A DNA stretch of 64,000 nucleotides from Annona cherimola (Eukaryota > Streptophyta > Magnoliopsida > Magnoliales > Annonaceae): the NCBI GenBank assembly GCA_030490835.1, contig CM059972.1:7594264-7658263 (forward strand). The letters run 5' to 3'. Made by a program: the position numbers and the translations under genes. Below, in pieces: positions 1 through 14,100 of this stretch. The notes beneath the pieces are model-generated. The model saw only the letters and a program-made list of their open reading frames with translations. It was not told where the DNA came from and searched no databases. Within the stretch, counting starts at the first letter, position 1. Each line of letters begins with the position of its first letter.

Positions 1-669
1 GCAATCTATTAAAGCTAGTTTATGAGTCATATTCTAGCTCTAATTTGATTTTCTCTCCCTCTTCTTACTCTTTGCTGGTACCTGCAACATGCCTTTTTTC
101 ACATACCAAAGTTATTTCATACATTAGTACTAAATAAGATTTTAAATTAGCTTATTTTGGATCAATTTACAACACATATAGACAACGCATTATAATTTGT
201 TAATCTATTCATGAAATATGTTATAAGAAAATTAAGGTTATGGTTTTAAAATAAGTTAATAAACGAATTAAAGTTGAAAATTTTTAAGTGGATTAGTATT
301 AGAATTAAACACTAACCAACTAACCTAATCTATTAACACTTAATGTTCTCTGTTAGATAAAAATATGACCATCGCAAATGCAACAATAAGGGATTTCGTT
401 GCCAATATCCTTACATAATCATTAGCTAGAGTTTAGCAGCAACTTGGTTGCCAAAATTTGCCAAATTTTCTGTAGCGAGTCATTAATTTGTTAAATACAA
501 AAATTTTGTTAAGGTGAATCATGAACCCTAAATTATAAAAATAGATACATGTATTTACTCATGGAATTAATTTTATGAAATCGATTCTGAAAATTGTCAA
601 ATTCAATTGGATAGTGGGTCATGAACCAGACGATCGAAATTCATTTGGCTTGTTTCTGCTGTCACGCAG
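1..669. other. Left-edge intron sequence of transporter gene A
   Basis: No coding exon is visible here. Paralog B has its second exon 3.7 kb upstream of the exon that corresponds to the one starting at 670, so this stretch is most likely the 3' part of the second intron of gene A. It is AT-rich. Around 370-500 there are short motifs (GTTGCCAA, AGCAAC) that also occur in the CACTA-type MITEs at 2350-2658 and 9054-9401, so an old copy may lie here, but I find no clean ends. Confidence 0.5.
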
Positions 670-3600
670 TTCTCACTCTTTGGTGCCATACTAAATATTG
701 GTGCCATGATTGGAGCTGCGACAAGTGGGCGCATAGGTGATCTTTCTGGCCGCAAATGGGTAAGAACTTTACATATTTCTATTCCTAAGTGGCATTTATT
801 TTTACTGCATGGGGATATGCAGCTTTATCATTGGCTTTCAAAAGAATATATACCATAACATTCATCTAATCATTTCTGACAAACCATATCAATGCGAGAA
901 ACGCATATGCATGCCTCTCACGCTTTGTATCATTCAAACGATTGTCCTAGTGCTTTTCATCTTAATTTCTAACTTAACTATGCTCCACGAAAACAGACTA
1001 TGAGGATTTCAGCGGTTGTCTGCATAGCAGGATGGATTTCGGTTTTCTTCTCTAAGGTTTGGAATGTAGGCTTGCAGTCTAGCGATATAAACAGTTACAA
1101 TATTCAAAGCAATTCACTGAAGATCTTAGCCAATCATCTGGAGGACCTGAAATTAAATCAACATTCTCGTTGACATATGCATATATGGAAAATACTAAAG
1201 TGCATTTAGACTGCTCTATAATCACATACGGAGGTTAGATGTCACACATACCTCAATCTGAGGAAGTGAACCATTTTCTTGAGGAGACTTATAACAGATG
1301 AATGGCCTAGATCTAGCTCCTTCTACGAGTCACCTTCTGATATGTTTCAAGCATGTTTTCTGATATTTTTCCATGCGCATTTATTCCAAGGATGCTTGGT
1401 CGCTTGATTTTGGAAGATTTTTAACGGGTTATGGCATCGGCGTTCTCTCTTATGTGGTATGTAGCTAATTCTAATAGTTTATATATATATGCCAGATGGA
1501 ATTTCTCTCTTGTTTATCACAATCGATAAATCTGCACCTACAATATTGCTAACTATTGATGGGCAGGTACCAGTGTTCATAGCTGAAGTAACACCTAAGA
1601 ACATTCGAGGAGGGCTGACCACTATTCATCAGGTAAGGAAAAAATGGGGTTTATCAATGTTTGAATTGGATCTGGATGTGTTGCAAACTTGTCACTTGTT
1701 CAGTTTCCACCTCAAACCAAACTGCAGTTTGAGGACTATTTACTCATTTTGAATTTGGATGCCTGCATTAAATTAGTTCCAGCGAGCCAAATCGGAATTT
1801 CTTTTATGCCCTTTAAACTCATTTTTTCGGGCCATTATTTATTTGTTGACAGCTCATGATAGTTTGTGGCGCATCCGTTGCCATGATAGCAGGGACACTC
1901 GTATCATGGCGCATCTTGGCATTGACAGGTATACCTTACACTTTAACTGAATTCCTTTTACTAGCATCTAGAAAATTCGGTTGCCTGTGACAATCTTGAA
2001 GAAACTAGCACGTGTGATAAAATTGATAAAGAAAGATGTCTAATAGAAGTGGTTCAGATTCTACAAAGGATTCATATTTTGGGTTATTATCTGCAGGAAT
2101 TATTCCATGCGTTGTTCTCATTTTGGGTCTATTTTTTATTCCAGAGTCTCCAAGATGGTTGGTAAGCTACCCTAGTACAAAATTTTCAATTTTTGGGGAC
2201 TAATTCTTTGTAAAAGATTAAAACTTTTATTATTGGGCCACCCACCTTGGATGACCTTATGTGGCCATGTCTCAACCTGATTTCAAACTTTAGACTTTTT
2301 AACTTTAATACTTTATGCACAATCATGTCAGTTACTCAATCATCAAAGTGGTAACTACAAAAGGGTAAAATTTAGTTGTCAAATAAAACTCAGTTGCCAA
2401 TGATTTACAGCATGTTCCATCTAGCAATTGCTAAGAATAAATTCATTTGTCCATAAGTTATGATTTTTATGTAACATTATTATAAGCAAGAAAATTTTTC
2501 TTTGTTTGTTAAAGCATCGCCATAAGCAAAAAAAAAAATTTCTTATTTGTAAAAACATTATTATAAGCAAGTAAATTTTCCTTGCATATGATTTTTCTTG
2601 CTAATAAAGATTTTTTGGTTGCTAATAAGAGTTGGCAAAAATGTTTTTTCTTGTAGTGTATGCAAATGTGTAGGTGTTTCATTTGTGACCATCTGATTTC
2701 ATGTCTGGGTCTTTCTTGAGCACCGATCATTACCGACCGGTCCGACTGGTCAAAAAATATATTTTTTTTATTTTTTTTGAAAAATATTTTTATAAACATG
2801 TTAATCTACTTATATTTAATCTATAAACCACATTTTACCATTTTTAGATATGTATATATATTTATTTTGGATTTTTAAATACAGGGGTATTTAAGTCATT
2901 TTAAAATATATTAAAATGACTTAAATACTCCTGTATTTAAAAATTCAAAAATGGTAAAACTTGGTTTATAAATTAAATATAACTAGATTAACATATTTAT
3001 AAAATTATTTTTCAAAAAAAAAAAACAAAAAAATATATTTTTTGACCGGTTGGATTTCCGACCGGTCGGTAATGATCATTCGGCGTCTTTCTTGCAGTCT
3101 AGTGTTCTTTTTTCTTTTGCGTATATATATTTGGATTTTGGACAATCAGATCAGCAAATAAGAAACTCAATGTACAATAAGTAGGCTGCAAGAATTTAGT
3201 AACACGGTATTGCTTGATGCACTTTAGGCAAAAGTGGGACGCGACAAAGAATTCGTAGATGCATTACAGAGATTGCGTGGAAAGGATGCTGATATATCTG
3301 AGGAAGCAGTTGAAATTAAGGTTGTTATCGCAGCTACTAATGTCTGTTTTTTTTTTAATCATGAAAATACATTATTTGAACATGTAATTATTCACAGATT
3401 AACGTTTGTGCTGAAGGAATACATAGAATCACTTGAAAAACTACCGAAGGCAGGAATACGGGATGTTTTCCAGAAGCGATATGCCCGGCCAATAATTGTA
3501 AGCAGCTTCTCATCAATAACTTGTCACTCGAACTTGATCGTGGAACTCAGCTATGACTCCATGAAACTTGAAAAGAGGCATTTTTTGAGGGAAATTGGAG

Positions 3601-5864
3601 CTGAGCATCTGGGCTAATTTCTTGGGAGAGATGGAGTGCAGCCTCAATAATTAAACATGGGATTATTTAGTCCTCGAAATTGAGAATATTCATTAGGAAT
3701 AATAAGCTCGCCAATTGAAACATGTGAATCCCTTGATAAATTCACTGGCCTTGTCTGTGGCTGAGTAGCACAGGCACAGCAGACACCATGTTCTTTAGAG
3801 CTTAGATAGCGCATGGAGAACTGAGTCCGAGTACAATAAAGATAATTTTTTTTCCCTTTATTGCCCTCTTTTTTCAGAGTTAATGCTTTCAGGGCCTGCA
3901 GACTATATATATAACAATTAAAGCAAAGGCAAATTCTGATGTTCAGGTTGGAGTGGGGCTAATTGCTCTTCAACAATTTGGAGGGATTAATGGGTATGCG
4001 TTTTACCTAACTCAAATTTTCGTGGATGCAGGTAAAAAAGAAAAAGAAAAGAAAACATCTAAGAAATTCTTGCTTCATGATTTCCAGACCATGACATTTT
4101 CTTATTGTTGATCTTCTATATATCAGGATTTTCTTCAGGGAACATGGGAACCATAGCATATGCCTGTATTCAGGTATTCAGCTCTTTTGCCTCACGCAAG
4201 ATTTAATAATTTGCGTTGAATTTTGCATGAGAATGTGGATCGACATCTGCTAGGATCCTTCATGAATTCATGTCACAACAATCCAACAGATCAGAAGCCA
4301 TCATCACAAAAATGCCATGGTCCAAAAATTTAACCCTGCCTACTCATTAAAACGAGACATGACTAACAGTCAATGTCTATCATGCAGCCCACTTGATGAG
4401 CGAATGAAGCCACTCCTGCATTGGCAAGTGGCATCTACCTAAATGATTATCCAACTGATGATTTCTTAATTTTGATGCAACAATCCGCACATGAATTTAT
4501 TCTGCAGATTCCATTTACAGCACTGGGGGCTATGGTGACTGATAAATCAGGAAGGATACCTCTTCTACTGGTAAGTCGTTAGGTGAATCCTCTGATGATC
4601 TTTCGAATGACATTGACAGAAATTTTTACATGACTAAGCTCGCGGATTTTGCACTTCAGATATCTGCATCAGGAAACTTGATTGGTTGTTTGCTGACTGG
4701 TCTCTCGTTCTATCTAAAGGTAAAACTTCCAAAAAATCGCTGAAAACTGCTTTGCTTGAGAGATCTTTAGCTTGATCTGAGTTGTTATTGGTCCAATCAG
4801 TGCAACTCCGTGTTCATTTTGTGGGGGCCACTATGTTGAGAGATGCTGTAAAAACCCCTTCAAGGTCTATTTAGAATTCCTAATTGGACTTTTGAAGAGA
4901 AACGTTAGGAACAAATATCTGATGATTATGGAACAGTAGGAAGCTCTCTAACAGGGTGGTGTTCATGTTGTACACAACGAGACAATTTGTGGATTGATGA
5001 AAAGTGACTAATACAGCGATTCAGATGAAGCATTTTGGATTCCATTTTCTTTTCTTTTTTTTCCCCTATGGAGGTACTAATATCCACATGTGAAACAGGA
5101 GCATTATGCAGCATTGACATGGTCGCCCTTCTTAGCACTCATAGGAGTACTGGTAAAAAAAGAATTGTACAATCTGACTATGATTTCTGCAGTTATTTTT
5201 CTGTAATCACGGTCTTGATTTAAGTCCTTTTCTTTTTTATCAGATCTACATAAGCTCATTCTCACTTGGAATGGGAGCTATTCCTTGGGTTATAATGTCA
5301 GAGGTTGGCAGCTTTCACAGTCACTATTAAACGACATTGATTTTACCTTCCTTGGAAGCTACCTTAGCTGAATTCCTTACATAGTTTTGTGGGACTACTT
5401 GGTTTATTTATTATTTTTTATTTTGGTAGGTCTTTTCTCTTAACATAAAGGGCATTGCTGGAAGTATGGTGACACTGATGCACTGGGTTGGTGCTTTGGT
5501 GGTTACATATACATTCAATTTTCTCATTATCTGGAGTTCATCAGGTAAGGAAACTTTTATTTAATTCCCTGCAATCCAATTTTCCAGCAGGATTTACATG
5601 TTGGCATGCATTAAAAAATTAAATGGGTGTGACAAGATTAGGATGTGATAAAAAGGAATAAATGTTGGCAGTGGAAAAGTCATTTCAATAACTCTTGCAA
5701 AACACAAATTAAAGCTAGCTTTTGACTAACACATTTCCCTTGGTTTAGGAACATTTTTCCTCTATACTGGAGTTACTGCCGCCACGATCCTTTTCATTGT
5801 GAAGCTAGTACCAGAAACTAAGGGGCGAACTCTTGAAGAAATTCAAGCCTCCATGAGCAAGTAG
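670..5864 (+). CDS. ERD6-like sugar transporter A (5' partial)
   Basis: Major facilitator superfamily sugar transporter of the plant ERD6-like (ESL/SFP) group. Family members are 12-helix proteins, often vacuolar, moving monosaccharides by proton-coupled or facilitated transport. Sixteen exons are readable: 670-759, 997-1056, 1391-1456, 1567-1632, 1853-1928, 2097-2161, 3228-3320, 3417-3497, 3947-4031, 4127-4173, 4508-4570, 4660-4719, 5099-5152, 5244-5303, 5430-5544 and 5749-5864 (TAG). They join in one frame to 398 codons. Motifs seen: [12 protein letters not shown] in the loop after helix 2, [43 protein letters not shown] near the C-terminus. The first two exons, known from paralog B, are outside the window. 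Oddities: the usual GRRPLL signature reads GRIPLL, and the donor after 5303 is a weak GTTGGC. Intron 3228-side (2162-3227) carries two transposons. Gene B is the closest paralog, 2.2 kb downstream in tandem. Confidence 0.93.
2350..2658 (-). mobile_element. CACTA-type MITE, minus orientation, in intron of gene A
   Basis: The right end reads CTTGTAGTG, the reverse complement of the classic CACTACAAG terminus of CACTA (En/Spm) transposons. The interior has repeated ATAAGCAAGAAAAT-type and GTTGCCAA-type motifs shared with the better preserved copy at 9054-9401. The left end is degenerate (near ACTACAAAAGGG at about 2356), so the left boundary is approximate and no target duplication was scored. 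Confidence 0.55.
2718..3084. mobile_element. Long-hairpin MITE, Mutator-like, in intron of gene A
   Basis: A 367-bp element whose two halves are inverted copies meeting near 2910. The arms start with GATCATTACCGACCGGTC (after a few bases) and run nearly the whole length. It is flanked on both sides by GTCTTTCTT (2709-2717 and 3085-3093), a perfect 9-bp target duplication as made by Mutator-like elements. The whole element would fold into one long hairpin in the pre-mRNA of gene A. No coding capacity. Confidence 0.85.
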
Positions 5865-7920
5865 GGGTAAGAACTAAGGACATGAAATAGAAGAATAAAA
5901 AATCCACGTAATGGGTGTGGGTGGACATTATTAGTCTGAAGTTTTGATAGTTTCTATGATTTTAAGTCCTTTGTTAAAACAAGATGATTATTACTTGGCA
6001 TATATAGCTTCTCAAGCATTCAATTGTCAGGCACATACCTGCATTAGCCTTATCTAATATAGGTGCAAATTAATGTAATAAAATTGTTTGACTTGTATAT
6101 TAGTTTTAAAGTTTTAATTCAACATCTAAATTTTCTAAAACATTAATTGTACATAAATGAATGATTTAATGAAATATTATAATATTTAAATATATATATA
6201 GATTCAATAAATGAATAATTTTATGAAATATTATAATATTTAAATATATATGAATGAATCTAAGTATTTTCCATAATTTACACATAAGTCACTACCCTTA
6301 CATAAATGGATTCTTTTATTAAAGTAATGTAAAATAATAGATGGTACTAAAGATGAGATATAATTAATTTCGAAATTATGAAATAGCCTAATTATGCCAA
6401 TGTGACCATGAATACCATGTGAGCGTTGGGACTGGGCTGCATTAGCATGTTCTCGCAGGACACAAGCCCTTGTGGTTCGACAAACCATTTGGATGAACCG
6501 GGCGGTCTTTGCGAGTGGTTGAAAACCGCTTTAATAATTCGGGTTTAATTAGCCCTTGTCCATCTGCACATGACAATTGAAAGTCCCAACTTATCGAAAG
6601 TACTAAATCATTGCTACGCTACTGGCCGGATAATTAACTTGTACTCGATTGGATATATATTTGGATTTCATCCATACTCGAGCGAAACTTTTTCAAATGG
6701 TACTAATTAATTATTTGAAATTGTGATAAAGATCACAATTATTTTCCGGGAGAAGTGGACATATATGTAGCCGTTTTGGGTTTTTTTTTTATAATGAAAT
6801 TGTACTCGCGAGTAGGCAAAGAAATTAACAAGTAAATGCTAAAATGCGTGGGGGTCTAACGAAGTGCATTCGATAAATGGTAAGGATATAATGTAAACGC
6901 ATAAGTACGTTGAAATTTTCACGTTACCTCTGTATTGTTTGATCTAAAACTATTGTTTAAAAATCTAAACTATACATAATATTTGCAATTTGCTATATAG
7001 TTATATGGGCAAATTCAATATATACCATTGAATTTTGTATATAGTTTTATTTATACTCACAAATTTTCAAAAATTCAAAATATACTTACATATTTTGTTT
7101 AAAATTTTATTTATACTCATGTCATTAGATATCTATTAAATGAATTGTTAACCTTCAATAAAATGACGAATATTCCGAAGTTCTATAATTTTCATAGCTA
7201 AAAATTCACATTTTAATAAAATTTTTGTATTGTTATAACTATAAAATCGTATATTATTTGAATGTAAATTTCTAATTTTAAGCAAACTAATCCCAAATTA
7301 TATTAGAACTTGAATATATTTGTCATTTTACATAACATTGATGGCCTTGTAAAAAAATTCCTAATGGCATGAGTACGGACAAAATTTTAAGTAAATATAT
7401 AGGTATATTTGATTTTTTTGAAAAATTTTAAGTGGAATTATTGGTAAAATTTGTAAGTATATATGGAACTAATGTCAAAAATTAATTTAGTTGAAAATTT
7501 TGCATTTTATAAATATTAAAACTTAACACCGTTTGAGAGTTAATATATAACTATAGAATCAAGCAAAAGTTTGTTAATGAAATGATAATGAACACGTAAT
7601 ATATAGAAGGTCTAAAAATATAAAATTGTTAGCATCATAGGTAAATACGTGAACGAATGCTGTGAATGCTTTAGATTTTTTTCTAAAAAAAAAAAAACAA
7701 CTTTTAAAATAAAAGAAAGATGTTGCTTGAAAATTTCATCACATCATTAAAAATTGGCTAAAACTTTAATCAGACGCTAGCTTTATATATGTTTTATCAA
7801 AATTAAAAAAAGAATTTGATCAAAAGGGAAAACTAAAATTGTATAGATAATGCTAATCCAGTTGTGTTGGGTGGTTGATTTCGGGTCGCACGTTACGTAC
7901 GTAGACAGTTGGCGGTCTGT
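5865..7920. other. Intergenic, genes A to B
   Basis: AT-rich spacer without a credible gene. About 6050-6310 has words such as TAATGTAATAAAATTGTTTGA and long TA-rich blocks that match the GGTGCAGC-type MITEs at 30330-30680 and 60000-60410, so it is probably a decayed relative. About 7000-7450 holds repeated TATACTCA-type phrases like those of the MULE MITE at 56354. The proximal promoter of gene B (7860-7920) contains overlapping ACGT cores (ACGTTACGTACGT). Confidence 0.5.
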
Positions 7921-7927
7921 GGCTAAT

Positions 7928-7938
7928 GAGATATATTT
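7928..7938 (+). promoter_or_regulatory. Possible TATA box of gene B
   Basis: GATATATTTAG lies about 170 bases before the ATG of gene B, placing transcription start near 7965. The untranslated leader then ends in a GA-repeat tract (8091-8103) directly before the ATG, a common feature of plant leaders. The box is only a moderate match. Confidence 0.35.
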
Positions 7939-8103
7939 AGGCAATTACGCATGGGTGAAGAGATTATTCTTTTGGATTTGACCTGATCTTCTTCCAATGT
8001 TCCTTGCTTAATTTTCTGCTATCATTTCTCTTGGTTGTCGATTGGTTCCGGAGAAAGAGAGAGTGCTATCATTTCTTTTGGTTTTGTGGAGAGAGAGAGA
8101 GAG

Positions 8104-11100
8104 ATGGTGATGGATGGAGATGTGGAAGGGAGTGGGGTGCGTCAGGCACTGATTCAAGGAAAGAAAATCGTCAGGTGCGACGACAAGCATGGCAAAGGGT
8201 CGATAGGGGTAGTTCTTCTTAGTACCTTCGTCGCCGTCTGTGGATCCTTTGAATTCGGATTATGTGTAAGTATTGATTCATTGGAACATGCATGCATGCA
8301 TGCATACTACTCGATTCGATCGATCAGTCCAGAAACTTTGGAAAATGGATAGCTAGCTGGGCTGAGATTACTCAAACCCATTAATATTATTTATTGATGA
8401 GCATGACCCAAATATCCTGCTGATTAATTATCAAGGTCTCATCATCATCGTCGTCATCTTTTTAATTTCATAGGTGGGCTATTCGGCTCCTACCCAGGCA
8501 GCTCTCATCAAGGAACTTCATCTAAGTCTAGCCGAGGTTTGTTTGATGCTTCCCCAGATAGATTTTTGGTTTATTTAGAAGCAACGTTCTTATTTTCCGT
8601 TATTTAATTGGTTCACATGTTTCTTTTAATATTACTTTTCAAGGCTATTTTGCTCGTGGGATTCTATATAAAGTACTTATTAATCCACAAAAGCATTTTT
8701 AAAGCACTTTCTGGATAACATGGTGTGACATCAGACTCGGGTAAATGATCTAGGTAGCGCCCACTTTTCTATAAAGCAACAAAAAATGGATATGATAAAT
8801 AGTTGCAATTAATTGCACCTGATGCCAACCCTTGGTCTAAATATATTTATAAATACATTTATAGTTTTAATTAATTTTCCTTTATAAGTATATTTACTAT
8901 GATATTTAATCTAATTTATATAATAGAATCCGATTCATATAATAAAATATACCAACATAAAATATGATATGTATAATATATTTTACATAATTACTTTGTA
9001 TAAATAATCGCCAAAAATAATCTTGCCCATTACGATAAGCCCTTTACAAATTACACTACAAGAAAATATATTTTTGAATTTTTATTGGCAAAGAAAATAC
9101 ATATGTAAGGAAATTTTTTCACTTCTGATGATGCTTGCAGCGATAAGGAATTTTTTTTTACTTACAGTGATATTTTTATGGCAAGAAATAATTTCCTTGC
9201 TTTTGATAATGTTTTAGCAACCAAATCAAAATTTATTTATCTAAACACAAAAATTGTGAACAATTCACAATCAAAGTTGTTCTTAATAGTTACTATTTAA
9301 TATAGTCACAAATTGTTAGCAACTACTATTTTCTTTAGCAACCAAATTTTAACCTTTGGCAAAAAAATTTAAGTTGCCAAAAATCAAAATTTTTTATAGT
9401 GTTAAGTATAGTTATTGATATTTAAACAACATCAGAAGATATTTATGTAGATTATATCCTAAGGAGCAAAGATGTATTATGAGCAAATATTAATGGTGAA
9501 GATTTATATTTTAGGATATAAATTTGAAATTTTTAGGTTTTAATAAAATAGTAAGTTTAAAATAACAACACTTAAACAGCCTCAACTCCGAATTTATTGA
9601 CGTTAAATTTATTTTTAATATATAAAAGACTTGTGAAATCTTTTGTTTCAAAAATGGAAATCAAAATGACGTTTTTTTACTTTTATAATGCAGAACGCAT
9701 AATATATAAATAATGTAATCAAAGTTCACTTCAGAAAAGAATTGTATTTTTAGGGTGTTTTTGGGGAAGAGATAAAATTTTTGAATGAAAAATTTTAATG
9801 TAAAAATTTTAAATTAAGGGTGTGTTTGGTAATAAGTAGAAGTTGTCAAGTTAAAACTTTTCAATCTAAAACTTTTCATTCTCCACAACAACCCTATTTT
9901 TTAATCATTTCTTCACATTTTTCTATACAACTATCCTACTTTTCCATCATTTCTACACAACTACCAACACAACCAACCTATCTATTTCAACTTTATCCTA
10001 TTTATGCATCATCATTGCCCCTATCATATCACATTATTTGACAACTTCTACTCTCTACAATTTTTCATCAAAAGTTTTATCCATTCCCAAACACACCCTA
10101 AGAGAAAATTATGTGATATGATCAAGATCATTATTAGAAATAAAATGAATAAAGTTAAAATAAATAAGTTAGTTGTATAAAAATGATTAAAAGTTAAGTT
10201 AGTTGTACAAAAAAATGTGAAAAATGATTAAAAATAGAATAATTATTTATAGTAAAAAGTTTTAGATTAAAATTTTTTATATTAAACAAACATGCTCTTA
10301 GATTAAATATTCTAATTACACATCATACAAAAATACTTAAAATAATGTATTAAATGATTTATGGATTCAAATAATATAAGCAACTAGTATCTTTTATATT
10401 TAGTTTCGAATGTTAAATCTAAGGGGCTTAACTTTTTAAAATTAAATCTTACGATTTTATTTAAAGATACGATAGAATTTTTAGAAATATATTTTGTAAA
10501 AGCATATGAGGTAAAAAAAAAAAAAAAAAAAAACTAATTTTCATGATCTAAAATGTATTGTTATATTATGATGAAAATATACTCGAAAATGGTTACAGGT
10601 TTTTGGGCATTTGCCCTTCCCAAATTAATTAAGACAAATGCTAACCGCTTTTTCACCTTCACGGCCTAATTTCCTATTTTGATGCATTTATTACACATTG
10701 CGTTGCAACTCATGGAACATGTGATATGCGTCCGAATTCACGTATACGATGATAGTTCATGTATAGAGCACGAGTCATGAAATACATGTATGAGGATGGG
10801 ATGAATGCATGCAATCAATGACGATCATGTATTTAAGGGGTTGTTACAAAGTAATAGGGGCTTGAATGGGAATTAAAGAGGAAGAGTATAGATGTAGTAA
10901 TGCGTATTAACTTTTAAGAATAGTTCCATTGAAAAATGATAAATTATATTTAAAATTTAAAAAGTTATTGTGGAAATAAAAATCTCACTGCATGTACGTC
11001 TCATTCATTTAAATACTCTGTAACATACCGTTAATATTCAACTTGTGACATACCTTCTCATAAATTAAAAAAGTTTTGAAGTTCGAATATAATTAAAGCG

Positions 11101-14100
11101 TTGTGGACTATTTTTAATCAGTAATTAATTAAAGATATATTGACGGTTCTAGAGAAGATATTATTTTCTTTACATAATACTATTTTTTTAAGAAAGCCAG
11201 AAACAAAAACTTTAAATTCCATGATAAGTCAAGGTAGATATTAAAAAATTACTTGCAAATTTTAATGCCAAATCGATCCACCAGTGGAAATATATATAAA
11301 TTAAAACACCTTTCCCATAGCCCAACAAATTTAAATAACTTTAAATAATATCGGAACTTTTGGAGTTTGGAATACTGAAGGACAAAAGGAAGGAACATCA
11401 TAAGGGGTTTCATGAAATAACTTAATAATTCAATAAAAGGATATCTCCTAGTTAAGCCCAGGCCCAATGACCCGCATAGGCCCATCGACCGTTCTATTCA
11501 CACGTCCTCAAAATCTGCCTTGCTCTCAAGGTGGGACAATGATATAAAATCCCAAACGATTAATACCATCCCAAACCAATATGCAAAGCACTTATCAAAA
11601 TTTAAAAAAATAAGGAAAGATTAAAAACGTAGATAATAATTAATAAAAAATTATGAGGGTTATCAAATTAATGTGAAAAGACATGAAAAGGGGTGGCTAT
11701 TATGTCACCTTCACATTACAAATCCTAATGTGAGATGTGCTTAGCAGTAAATGGTAAATCCAAAAACCCAAGTTCAAATAATTTATATCCTGATTCAATT
11801 GATTTATAGAAATGGCACTAAGAAGACGTTTACGGGATAGTCATATATATTCAAGCTCCGTCGCTGGTGAAAATCCAATTGTATTACTGCCTTTTAAGTT
11901 TCAATTTGAATTGCAAGGGTCTGATGAGCGTGTACATGGGAAACGATGGAGCAAAATCACCAACATCTGTGCTTGCAATTTTGTCCCTATTTCGTGGGCT
12001 TTCCACTCCCTAAGGAGTAAGGACTCCATTCCACTGAGCTGACCAAACAGGGCCATTTTCTATCATACCCAACTGGGATTATTTGTCTCAATCTCTGATC
12101 CTGTGCCCAATCTGCTAAACATAAGGTGTTTGTCACATGTTTCACTTTCCGTGGATGGATGGTTTGTGGGAGTGAGATCATTAATAACACTTGGATGACA
12201 CAAATGTTCAAACTCACTGATCTGTTTTATCATCGTGCAGTTCTCACTCTTCGGTGCCATACTAAACATTGGCGCCGCCATTGGTGCTGCAACAAGTGGT
12301 CCACTTGCTGATCTCAATGGCCGAAAATGGGTAAGGACTTTACATGTTTCTATTTCTTCATGTCTCTGGTCTCTGCCAATCCTTATCAGAACAAGACAAA
12401 ATTTACCAGGCATGTAGATTTCTGTCGTTCAAATGATTGTTCTGCTTGATCTCATCTTTCTAGCTTTTCGTGCTTCATGGCAACAGACATTGGGGATTTC
12501 TGCCGCCATCTGCATAGGAGCATGGATTATGGTTTTCTTCTCCAAGGTTTGGGACCTAAGTACAGTAAATGAAATGTTCATTCAAAGCAATCCACTGAAC
12601 AGATTTTTCATATGTTATTGACATGTTACATGGTTGCATCTTCTAATCATATGTTTCAAGCATATTTCGTGACATCTTGACATGGATATTCCCAGACTGC
12701 TTGGTCACTTGATGTTGGAAGGTGTTTGAGTGGCTACGGCATAGGTGTTATTTCTTATGTGGTAGGCATTTAACTGTGATATTTCTCTTATATATCAAAT
12801 GCAATTTCTAGCATGTCGATCGCAGACATTGACAAATCCACGCCTAACATGTTTAAGTATTGATGGACAGGTACCAGTGTTCATTGCTGAAATAACACCT
12901 AAGAACATTAGAGGCACCCTAACAACAATTAATCAGGTGGGAAAATGGTCTGTCGTTTGTTGAATTGAATTCGAATATATGTGCTATTGAATTGAATATG
13001 TAAGCATCTTGCTTGCTTTCAGTTTCTACAAGAAATGAACGCAACTTTAGTTTTTTGAGTTCCTGAATTGATTTATTTCCAGCAAATCAACTTGTATACA
13101 AGGCCATTAAATTCCTTTTTTTTTTCTCCCTATCGATTCCTATATTCCACAGCTCTTGATCTGTAGCGGTGTATCCTTTGGCATGATAGTGGGGACGTTT
13201 GTATCATGGCGTACCTTGGCTCTGACAGGTATGCTTTGCAGTTGTTAACTGAATGCCTTTCTCTAGCACAGGAAAACTCAGTACCTTCAGCAATCTTGAA
13301 AGGAAATTAACCAGTACATGTGTGATAAAATGCTAAGGAAATTAAGTATTAGACAAGGATTCATTTTGTATCATTTCATGCATGCAGGAACTGTTCCCTG
13401 CGTCATTCTCATTTTAGGTCTATTATTTATCCCAGAGTCTCCTAGATGGCTGGTGAGCTAACATGTGCAAATCTCTAGTCTTTATTTTCTGTTCAGCTAT
13501 TACAATTTACTTCTCCATATTTTTTACCATGTTGTAGCTTTTGCCCTGTGGCTGTGGATAGTGCAAAAACACTACAATTAACATTTTCGAGGGAAGTCAA
13601 ACTTTTATACAATGGTCTTCAAGGCCAAATGACCATGTAGGCCACAAAATCCAATGAAAAGTTGAAAGCAAAGGTATTTTTGTAAACAAAACTTATAAGT
13701 GGGGTGTTTCTCCAAAGTCAATAATCATGAGTAAATTTGCAAAATTGGAAAAATGTGAGTTGGAAAATGTGAATAGCCCCTTTTCTATATTCATCACCAT
13801 CTGATTCATGGTATTGCTGGACGTACTTCAGGCAAAAGTGGGACGTGACCAAGATTTTGAAGATGCATTGCAGAGATTGCGTGGAAAGGATGCTGATCCT
13901 TCTGAGGAAGCAGTTGAAATACTGGTTGTTACAAGAGCTACAATTGTCTATTCTTTAATTTTGATAACACGAACATTTTATCAGATCATACAAACAGTGA
14001 CAAATTAATGTTTGCGGTGCAGGAGTCCGTTGAATCACTTGAAAGTTTACCCAAGGCAAGAATTGGAGATCTTTTCCAGAAGCGATATGCTCGTTCAGTA

